Source of the DNA: CAVQFC01 sp036497895
GTDB taxonomy: Bacteria > Acidobacteriota > Vicinamibacteria > Vicinamibacterales > CAVVIG01
Direction: 5' to 3'
Length of the DNA stretch: 15,556 nucleotides
Assembly (NCBI GenBank): GCA_036497895.1
Contig: DASXIR010000260.1
Span: 1 to 15,556 of the forward strand
The notes under the pieces are model-generated. The model ran no database searches. It was not told the origin of the DNA and saw only the letters and a program-made list of their open reading frames with translations. Position numbers and translations under genes: made by a program. Numbering within the stretch: position 1 is the stretch's first letter; each line of letters starts with the position of its first letter. Positions 9,677 through 15,556 of this stretch are shown piece after piece.

Positions 9677-10702
9677 ATGAGCGACTACAAAGCTGCCGGC
9701 GTCGACATCGAGGCCGGCAACGAGACCGTTCGGCGCATCCGCTCGTTGGCGCGATCCACGTTCACGTCCGGCGTGCTTTCCGACATCGGGTCGTTCGGCG
9801 GGCTCTTTCGTCTCGACAGCACCCGGTTTCAGGAGCCGGTGCTCGTCTCGAGCGCCGACGGCGTAGGCACCAAGCTGAAAGTCGCCTTCATGACCGATCG
9901 GCACGACACCATCGGCGCCGATCTCGTCAACCACTGCGTCAATGACATCCTCGTGCAGGGCGCGGAACCGTTGTTTTTCCTCGACTACCTCGCTACCGGC
10001 CGGCTTTCGCCCGACGTGGCGGAGCAGGTGGTCAAAGGCGTGGCGCAAGGCTGCCGCGAAAACGGCTGTGCGCTGATCGGCGGCGAGACCGCCGAGATGC
10101 CGGGATTTTACAGCGACGGCGAATATGACATCGCCGGCTTCATCGTCGGCATCGTCGATCGGTCGAAGGTGATCGACGGAAAAAACATCCGCCCGGGTGA
10201 TGTGCTGATCGGCCTGCCGTCGGCCGGCCTGCACACCAACGGGTATTCGCTGGCACGACGGGTGTTCTTCGATCTCGCAGGGTGGAAGCCGGACACTATG
10301 GTCCCCGAGCTCGAGGCCACGATCGGCGAGGCACTGCTCGCGCCGCATCGCTCCTATCTGTCGCTCGTTCGGCCACTGCTGGAGCGCGGCTGGGTGAAAG
10401 GGTTGGCGCACATCACCGGCGGTGGGATTACCGAGAACCTGCCGCGCGTCCTTCCCGAGGGCTGCGCGGCGGACATCGACTTGTCGTCGTGGACGGTACC
10501 GGCCCTCTTCCGACTGCTTCAGGAGCACGGTTCTATCTCCAGAGACGAGATGTTCCGTGCCTTCAATATGGGCATCGGCCTGGTGCTCGCATGCGCAGCG
10601 AGCGATGCGAATCAGCTGCTCGATCAGCTGACGCGTGCCGGCGAGCCCGCTGTTCGAATCGGTGTTATCGCGGTGGGCGATCGTATCGTGCGTTACGCGT
10701 AG
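9677..10702 (+). CDS. purM: Phosphoribosylformylglycinamidine cyclo-ligase PurM (AIR synthetase)
   Basis: ATP-dependent ring closure of FGAM to aminoimidazole ribonucleotide; a cytoplasmic dimer. It has 341 residues (E. coli 345). Family segments are SSADGVGTKLKVA (58-70, nucleotide and metal binding), GADLVNHCVNDILVQGAEPLF (80-100), GGETAEMPGFY (about 135-145) and the C-terminal AFNMGIGLV. The frame is open upstream into the repeat-protein gene, but ATG 9677 gives the typical MSDYKAAGVDIEAGNE start. No Shine-Dalgarno is visible and the gap to the preceding stop is two bases, so translation probably depends on coupling. Confidence 0.97.
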   Translation: MSDYKAAGVDIEAGNETVRRIRSLARSTFTSGVLSDIGSFGGLFRLDSTRFQEPVLVSSADGVGTKLKVAFMTDRHDTIGADLVNHCVNDILVQGAEPLFFLDYLATGRLSPDVAEQVVKGVAQGCRENGCALIGGETAEMPGFYSDGEYDIAGFIVGIVDRSKVIDGKNIRPGDVLIGLPSAGLHTNGYSLARRVFFDLAGWKPDTMVPELEATIGEALLAPHRSYLSLVRPLLERGWVKGLAHITGGGITENLPRVLPEGCAADIDLSSWTVPALFRLLQEHGSISRDEMFRAFNMGIGLVLACAASDANQLLDQLTRAGEPAVRIGVIAVGDRIVRYA

Positions 10703-10711
10703 GCATCATCA

Positions 10712-11347
10712 GTGATCGGACTCTCTGGCAAGCGCCTCGCGGTGTTGATTTCCGGCCGCGGTTCCAATCTGCAAGCGATTCTCGACGCCATTGAAACCAG
10801 GGACCTTGATGCGACCGTTGCCGTCGTCGTCTCGAACCGCGACGATGCCGACGGGCTGCAGCGTGCGGGTGAAGCTGGCGTCGAAGCAATCCGCCTCCCG
10901 TCGCGTGGCCGTCCGTCCCGTGACGAGTACGACCGCGCCCTGGCCGACGTGCTGACGGCCCGAGGCGTCGATCTCGTATGTCTGGCCGGTTTCATGCGAC
11001 TGGTAGGCGCGCCTTTGCTCGAGGCCTTTCCGCAGCGCATCCTCAATATCCACCCGTCGCTGTTGCCCTCGTTCCCGGGGCTCAACGCACAGCAGCAGGC
11101 GATCGATCACGGCGTTCAGTTCAGTGGTGCAACCGTGCATTTCGTCACACCCGAGCTCGACGCGGGTCCAATCGTGCTGCAGGCGGCCGTTCCCGTGCTG
11201 CCCGGCGACACGGAAGCGTCGCTGTCCGCGCGCATCCTGATCGAAGAGCATCGCTTGTATCCGCGGGCGATCGGAATCGTGCTTGCCGGCGGCTGGACGA
11301 TCGATGGCCGCCGGTTTATCCCGGCGCAAGCCGCTCGGGCGAGATAA
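10712..11347 (+). CDS. purN: Phosphoribosylglycinamide formyltransferase PurN
   Basis: Transfers a formyl group from 10-formyltetrahydrofolate to GAR, giving FGAR (step 3 of purine synthesis). It has 211 residues (E. coli 212). The nucleotide loop ISGRGSNLQA is at residues 13-22. The catalytic triad is N112 and H114 in LNIHPSLLPSFPG plus D150 in ELDAGPI, equivalent to E. coli N106, H108 and D144. The start is GTG nine bases after purM, with no visible Shine-Dalgarno. This is the folate-dependent enzyme, not the formate-using PurT, and the last recognisable purine gene of the cluster. Confidence 0.97.
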   Translation: MIGLSGKRLAVLISGRGSNLQAILDAIETRDLDATVAVVVSNRDDADGLQRAGEAGVEAIRLPSRGRPSRDEYDRALADVLTARGVDLVCLAGFMRLVGAPLLEAFPQRILNIHPSLLPSFPGLNAQQQAIDHGVQFSGATVHFVTPELDAGPIVLQAAVPVLPGDTEASLSARILIEEHRLYPRAIGIVLAGGWTIDGRRFIPAQAARAR

Positions 11348-11352
11348 TCCGC

Positions 11353-11877
11353 ATGATCCCTACCCTGGTCTCTCTCGTTCCGTTCGGGCCCGACGAGCCG
11401 GTGAAAGTGATCGAACTGGGCGGCGGCGATGCCACGCTGACCGACGCGCTGTTGACGCAATTCCGACGTGCCAGTGTGACGGTGCTCGAGCAGGACGAAT
11501 CCGTGCGTCAGGCGGTTACGGAGCGGTTGACCGGATTCGGCGATCGGGTGCGTGTCGTAGCCTTCGACCTGTCCGCGCTGGACTGGTGGGATCGCATGTT
11601 CGGCGCTGACCTGGTCGTGTCGTCCATGCAGATCGGCGCTCTCAACGACGCCAAGAAGCAGTATCTCTACAAGGCGGTCGCCGATCGTCTGTCGCCGCGT
11701 GGAGTGTTGCTCATCGCCGATCGTCTCGAACCCGGCCAACTCCTGCACCACCTCGTGTGGCTGAAACACGCCGGCTTCGCGCTGGTCGACTGTTTCTGGC
11801 GGAACGGCGCGCGGGCGATTGTCGGCGGTCTCAGGCAGGTTGCAGGGTCAGCACCGCGACCTCAGGCGGGCAGTTGA
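11353..11877 (+). CDS. Short class I SAM-dependent methyltransferase-like protein
   Basis: 174 residues with a Rossmann methyltransferase pattern. Motif I is VIELGGGDATLT (19-30), with an acidic residue at the end of strand 2 (E46 in VTVLEQDES), FDLSALDWWD (71-80) as the next acidic position, and GVLLIAD (117-123) as a late strand. In longer relatives I know of this general type there is an extra N-terminal helix region and a lid insertion after the LLIAD strand; both are short or absent here, and the third glycine of motif I is alanine. The substrate is unknown. ATG 11353 is five bases after purN with only weak upstream purines. The last 47 bases overlap the end of the convergent phosphoesterase gene. 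It could be a minimal active enzyme or a degenerate one; the sequence does not decide. Confidence 0.7.
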   Translation: MIPTLVSLVPFGPDEPVKVIELGGGDATLTDALLTQFRRASVTVLEQDESVRQAVTERLTGFGDRVRVVAFDLSALDWWDRMFGADLVVSSMQIGALNDAKKQYLYKAVADRLSPRGVLLIADRLEPGQLLHHLVWLKHAGFALVDCFWRNGARAIVGGLRQVAGSAPRPQAGS

Positions 11878-12646
11878 TTCGTACCGGCACGTAGATCGTT
11901 CCGACGCCACGGCTCACGAACAGCGTCGTACGATCGCGGCGCCCGATGCCCTGGATGACCGGAAATTTCTGCGCCGCAATCGCGCCGACCACCGGCAGCA
12001 CCACCTGGCCGCCGTGGGTGTGTCCCGACAACACCAGCGGAACACCAAGCGCCGCCGCCTCGGTCAGTCTCCGCGGATCGTGCGCCAGCAGCATCGCCAT
12101 CGGTGCGGTGTCGCGTGTGAGCGCGGCGATGTCAATCTGCCGCTTGGTCCAGTAACGGATGCCGACGATGTCGATGGGTTCGTTGCGGATAGCAACGCGT
12201 GTGCGTGCATCCTTCAGCATCTGCACGCCGTTTCTGCCAAGGGCCGCCGGCATGTCGTGATCGTCGTCGTGGTTGCCGAGGATGCCGAACACGCCGTGCG
12301 GCGCCGTCAGCGGTGCGAGCGCCTCCGCGGCGGGTCCGACGTACTGACGATCGCCGTAAGTCACGTAGTCTCCGCCGAGGACGATCAAATCCGGTTTCTC
12401 GGCGTTCAGTGCGGCCACCGCATGCGCGACATCGTCGTGAGAGACGAACAGGCTGCGATGGACGTCGGTGATGAGGCCGACGCGCAGCCCGGCGAGCGCA
12501 GTCGGCAGGCCAGCGACTGGCAGCGCCGCGCGGGTGATTGAGAACTCGTGACGGCCGTAGAAGAATCCGTACGCGCCCGTTCCGGCGACGCCGCCGACGC
12601 CGGCAGCGACCATCGTCTTCAGGACGGCGCGGCGGGTCACAGCCAT
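11831..12646 (-). CDS. Calcineurin-like metallophosphoesterase with Tat-like signal (YkuE/YaeI type)
   Basis: Binuclear-metal phosphoesterase of about 271 residues. All metal and catalytic blocks are present in order: D61-V-H63 (LITDVHRS), G-G-D93, G-N125-H126-D (GILGNHDDD), H189 (LLAHDP) and GHTHGG with H209 and H211. The N-terminus VTRRAVLKTMVAAGVGG fits the twin-arginine pattern (S/T-R-R-x-x-L-K) followed by a hydrophobic stretch to about residue 29, so the folded protein is probably exported or membrane-anchored facing the periplasm. Members of this subgroup act on phospholipid or lipid A precursors, or have unknown substrates; I do not assign one. The frame is open upstream into tyrS antisense, but ATG 12646 is the start that begins the signal sequence. 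No Shine-Dalgarno is visible. Confidence 0.9.
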   Translation of the reverse strand: MAVTRRAVLKTMVAAGVGGVAGTGAYGFFYGRHEFSITRAALPVAGLPTALAGLRVGLITDVHRSLFVSHDDVAHAVAALNAEKPDLIVLGGDYVTYGDRQYVGPAAEALAPLTAPHGVFGILGNHDDDHDMPAALGRNGVQMLKDARTRVAIRNEPIDIVGIRYWTKRQIDIAALTRDTAPMAMLLAHDPRRLTEAAALGVPLVLSGHTHGGQVVLPVVGAIAAQKFPVIQGIGRRDRTTLFVSRGVGTIYVPVRINCPPEVAVLTLQPA

Positions 12647-12653
12647 CGACTGG

Positions 12654-12660
12654 TATAGTA
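12654..12660. promoter_or_regulatory. Possible shared -10 region of the divergent phosphoesterase and tyrS genes
   Basis: In the 28 bp between the two start codons, TATAGT (12654-12659, plus) and TACTAT (12660-12655, minus) are both TAnnnT -10 matches and overlap almost completely. Predicted transcription starts would fall about 8 nt before tyrS ATG 12675 and within 1-2 nt of the phosphoesterase ATG, which agrees with the lack of Shine-Dalgarno sequences on either side. No good -35 hexamer is seen at standard spacing on either strand. Inference from sequence only. Confidence 0.4.
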
Positions 12661-12674
12661 ACCCGTTGCAAACA

Positions 12675-13949
12675 ATGGCGAATCTCTTCGACGAACTGCA
12701 GTGGCGCGGGCTGATATTCGACGCGACTGAAGGCTTGAGCGATCTCTTCGCACGCGAGCGCGTGACCGCGTACATCGGGTTCGATCCGACCGCCTCGAGC
12801 CTGCACATCGGCAGCCTGCTGCACATGGTGACGCTGGCGCGCATGCAGCGTTTCGGTCACTCGCCGATTGCGATCGCCGGCGGCGGCACCGGCATGATCG
12901 GCGATCCAAGCGGCAAGGCGAAGGAACGAACGCTGCTCACGCCCGACGAAATCAACGCCAATGTCGAGGGCATCAAGGCGCAGCTGGCGCGTTTTCTCGA
13001 CTTCGATCGGGCCGCCAATCCAGCGCGTCTCGTGAACAACGCCGACTGGCTCGCCTCGTTCGATCTGCTCGGGTTCCTGCGCGACACCGGCAAGTACTTC
13101 ACCGTGAATTACATGCTGCAGAAGGAATCGGTGAACCGGCGGCTCGAGAGCGAGGACGGCATTTCCTACACCGAGTTCAGCTACCTGCTGCTGCAGGCGC
13201 GTGACTTCCTCGAGTTGTTCGATCGCTACGGGTGCACGCTGCAGATGGGCGGCAGCGATCAATGGGGCAACATCACCGCCGGCATCGAGCTGATTCGCAA
13301 GCTGCGCGCGAAGAAGGCGCACGGCCTGGTCACGCCATTGGTCACGATGGCGTCGGGGGTGAAGTTCGGGAAGACCGAGGCGGGGACGATCTGGCTGGAT
13401 CCAGAGAGGACCTCGCCGTTCCGGTTCTATCAGTTCTGGTTCAACACGGACGATCGTGATGTGGTGGCGTACTTGAAGTACTTCACGTTTCTCGAGCGCG
13501 CGGGAATCGACGCACTTGTATCGACGCTCGCCAGTGCGCCGGACAAACGCGAAGCCCAGCGCGTACTCGCGCGCGAGGTCACGGCGCTCGTGCACGGCGC
13601 CGATCAGGTGACGCGCGCCGAGCGCGCCTCGAGCGTTCTGTTCAGCGAGGACATCGCCACGCTCACCGCCGACGATGTGCTCGCGGTGTTTGAAGACGTG
13701 CCGTCGACGGAAATTCCTGCGGACGAGTTCGGCGGCGCCGGCCTCGCAATGGTCGATCTGGTTGCGCGCGTGCAGTTGGCCGCGTCGAAGAGCGAAGCGC
13801 GCCGGCTGGTGCAGTCCGGCGGGGTCTACATGAACAATCGTCGCATCGCCGATTTGCAGGCGCGCATCACGATCGCGGATGCGATCGGCGGACGCCTCGT
13901 AGTGCTGCGAAAAGGGCAGAAGCAGACCCATATTGTCCGGGTCGCTTGA
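12675..13949 (+). CDS. tyrS: Tyrosyl-tRNA synthetase TyrRS
   Basis: Class Ic aminoacyl-tRNA synthetase that charges tRNA-Tyr; a cytoplasmic homodimer. It has 424 residues (E. coli 424). The HIGH-type motif is HIGS at 44-47, the second ATP-binding motif is KFGKT at 230-234 (KMSKS equivalent), and the tyrosine/adenylate site includes GGSDQWGNITAGIELIR (192-208). A C-terminal S4 RNA-binding domain occupies roughly 360-424 (SKSEARRLVQSGGVYMNN). ATG 12675 gives the usual MANLFDEL start; a TTG nine bases earlier is in frame and possible. No Shine-Dalgarno and no T-box-like leader are present, since only 28 bp separate it from the divergent gene. Its stop codon lies inside the -35 hexamer of a predicted rRNA promoter. 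Confidence 0.98.
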   Translation: MANLFDELQWRGLIFDATEGLSDLFARERVTAYIGFDPTASSLHIGSLLHMVTLARMQRFGHSPIAIAGGGTGMIGDPSGKAKERTLLTPDEINANVEGIKAQLARFLDFDRAANPARLVNNADWLASFDLLGFLRDTGKYFTVNYMLQKESVNRRLESEDGISYTEFSYLLLQARDFLELFDRYGCTLQMGGSDQWGNITAGIELIRKLRAKKAHGLVTPLVTMASGVKFGKTEAGTIWLDPERTSPFRFYQFWFNTDDRDVVAYLKYFTFLERAGIDALVSTLASAPDKREAQRVLAREVTALVHGADQVTRAERASSVLFSEDIATLTADDVLAVFEDVPSTEIPADEFGGAGLAMVDLVARVQLAASKSEARRLVQSGGVYMNNRRIADLQARITIADAIGGRLVVLRKGQKQTHIVRVA

Positions 13950-13974
13950 CGTACTTGAATCGGTACGAGATACT
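13946..13974 (+). promoter_or_regulatory. Predicted rRNA promoter P1
   Basis: TTGACG (13946-13951), a 17-base spacer and GATACT (13969-13974) give a near-consensus sigma-70 promoter with a predicted start near 13981. The tyrS TGA stop (13947-13949) is part of the -35 hexamer. The spacer contains an inverted repeat, CGTAC (13950-13954) and GTACG (13963-13967). It would give a ~565-nt leader before 16S rRNA. Confidence 0.65.
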
Positions 13975-14107
13975 CTCTGGACGTTCGGTCGCGAGAAATT
14001 CTGCCAGGGAAGTTCGAGCAGGTTTACCTCCGTCGAAGCCAAGAAGGACCCACGACCAAGTCATCCCGACCGTTGAGAATAATTTCTTCGGTTCCGCGAT
14101 TTAGGGG

Positions 14108-14136
14108 TTGACAAGGTCAGAAGTCATTAGTAACCT
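14108..14136 (+). promoter_or_regulatory. Predicted rRNA promoter P2
   Basis: A perfect TTGACA -35 (14108-14113), 17 bases, then TAACCT (14131-14136), a weak -10 that keeps the TAnnnT pattern. An A/T-rich stretch at about 14075-14088 could act as an UP element. The predicted start near 14143 falls inside the palindrome AACCTT-AG-AAGGTT. Two tandem promoters before 16S is a common rRNA arrangement. Confidence 0.5.
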
Positions 14137-14145
14137 TAGAAGGTT
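14132..14145. repeat. Palindrome at the predicted P2 start site
   Basis: AACCTT (14132-14137) and AAGGTT (14140-14145) form a perfect 6-bp inverted repeat around a 2-bp centre, overlapping the -10 and predicted start of P2. The centre is too short for a full RNA hairpin, so it looks more like a protein-binding site, if it has any function. Confidence 0.4.
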
Positions 14146-14272
14146 CCCCTAAACGCGCCGCGACTGACATGCGGCGAGGCCGTCCAGGCCAGACTTGGAC
14201 CGGTGGGAGCGAGCGGGCAGCAACGCTGCGTGCGATGTCGGGATGGGGCGCCCAGGGCGTTCCAGCAGTCGG

Positions 14273-14285
14273 TTCTTTGAAAACT
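14273..14285 (+). promoter_or_regulatory. boxA-like antitermination element
   Basis: TTCTTTGAAAACT matches the boxA-type sequence found in rRNA leaders (core CTTTGA), where NusB/NusE bind and set up processive antitermination. It lies about 270 bp before 16S and is followed by a short GTGC/GCAC stem (14295-14304). Assigned by motif and position only. Confidence 0.6.
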
Positions 14286-14484
14286 AGATAGTGCGTGCAA
14301 GCACACACAGCCCGTCAAGAGATGGAGGGTCCGCAAGGACAGCTCGTCTTAAGACAATGAAGTCAGCGAGTGGCGTTGCAGAATCAGTCGACCGGAGTTG
14401 TTAGTCCGTGCGATGGCGACTGGCGACGACCACTTCAGAACGATAAACGGATTAAACAACGCAGAGCCAAGAAATCGGCCTCGC

Positions 14485-14546
14485 GTTAATCGGTTGCGTT
14501 GTCGAAGAGCGAGCCTTCGGGTGAGTTCGACGGCAACCGACGAATT

Positions 14547-14550
<4 letters not shown>
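14485..14550 (+). repeat. Leader hairpin abutting the 16S 5' end
   Basis: TCGGTTGC (14490-14497) pairs with GCAACCGA (14533-14540). Inside it GTCGAA (14501-14506) pairs with TTCGAC (14526-14531), and a short inner stem is capped by a UUCG tetraloop (14516-14519). GTTAA (14485-14489) can pair with TTAAC (14546-14550) across a 5-nt bulge, reaching the first bases of 16S. It probably guides pre-rRNA folding or processing (inference). Confidence 0.55.

Positions 14551-15556
<1,006 letters not shown>

Larger units (their letters stand above)
13950..14546 (+). other. rRNA operon leader region (non-coding)
   Basis: About 600 bp without a credible protein gene. It holds two promoter candidates, a boxA-like element and several small hairpins: GGCC stems around 14179-14191, GCAGC/GCTGC at 14217-14229, GTGC/GCAC at 14295-14304, a GCAA-capped stem at 14329-14340, the palindrome GTCTTAAGAC at 14346-14355, and a long hairpin just before 16S. 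Its base composition is visibly less GC-rich than the neighbouring genes. I see no intrinsic terminator for tyrS in it, so tyrS transcripts may read into the rRNA leader. Confidence 0.75.

Noticed and set aside
13870..13887. Perfect 7-bp hairpin CGATCGC-GGAT-GCGATCG as a tyrS terminator
   Set aside because: It lies inside the tyrS S4 domain coding sequence before the stop and has no T-run after it.
12132..14042. 636-residue minus-strand open frame antisense to tyrS
   Set aside because: Shadow of a GC-rich coding strand: it is rich in R, A, H and D with no recognisable motif, while tyrS on the other strand has all synthetase motifs. Part of it is also an out-of-frame copy of the phosphoesterase.

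Overview
The window is GC-rich, densely coding bacterial chromosome. The partial 16S rRNA gene at the right end reads like Acidobacteriota subdivision 6 (class Vicinamibacteria). That assignment is recognition by eye, mainly from the V3 stretch and from a lineage-type change in a conserved helix; no alignment was run. There are no mobile elements, integrases, CRISPR repeats, tRNAs or phage genes. I see no defence system or other undescribed multi-gene system. This is a housekeeping region with a few local oddities.

Layout, left to right. (1) rlmN (23S rRNA/tRNA adenine C2-methyltransferase) lies on the minus strand, with a divergent M16 zinc peptidase starting 49 bp away. (2) A compact plus-strand purine operon follows the peptidase after 28 bp: purB, purS, purQ, purL, purF, an exported HEAT-like repeat protein, purM, purN, and a small SAM-methyltransferase-like gene. 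Gaps inside it are 2 to 19 bp. (3) A minus-strand metallophosphoesterase with a Tat-like signal converges on the methyltransferase gene, and their 3' ends overlap by 47 bp. (4) tyrS (tyrosyl-tRNA synthetase) starts 28 bp from the phosphoesterase and diverges from it. (5) About 600 bp of rRNA leader follows. It holds two promoter candidates, a boxA-like antitermination element and several hairpins, then the first ~1,010 nt of 16S rRNA, cut by the window end.

How the genes fit together. PurF, PurS/PurQ/PurL, PurM, PurN and PurB cover steps 1, 3, 4, 5 and 8 of de novo IMP synthesis, and PurB also acts in AMP formation. PurD and PurK/PurE/PurC/PurH are not in this window. Separate purS, purQ and a ~750-residue small PurL are the three-subunit FGAM synthetase arrangement used by Gram-positive and many other bacteria, unlike the fused enterobacterial enzyme. 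RlmN, TyrRS and rRNA are translation functions. The two least explained genes are the exported repeat protein between purF and purM, and the shortened methyltransferase-like protein that ends the operon.
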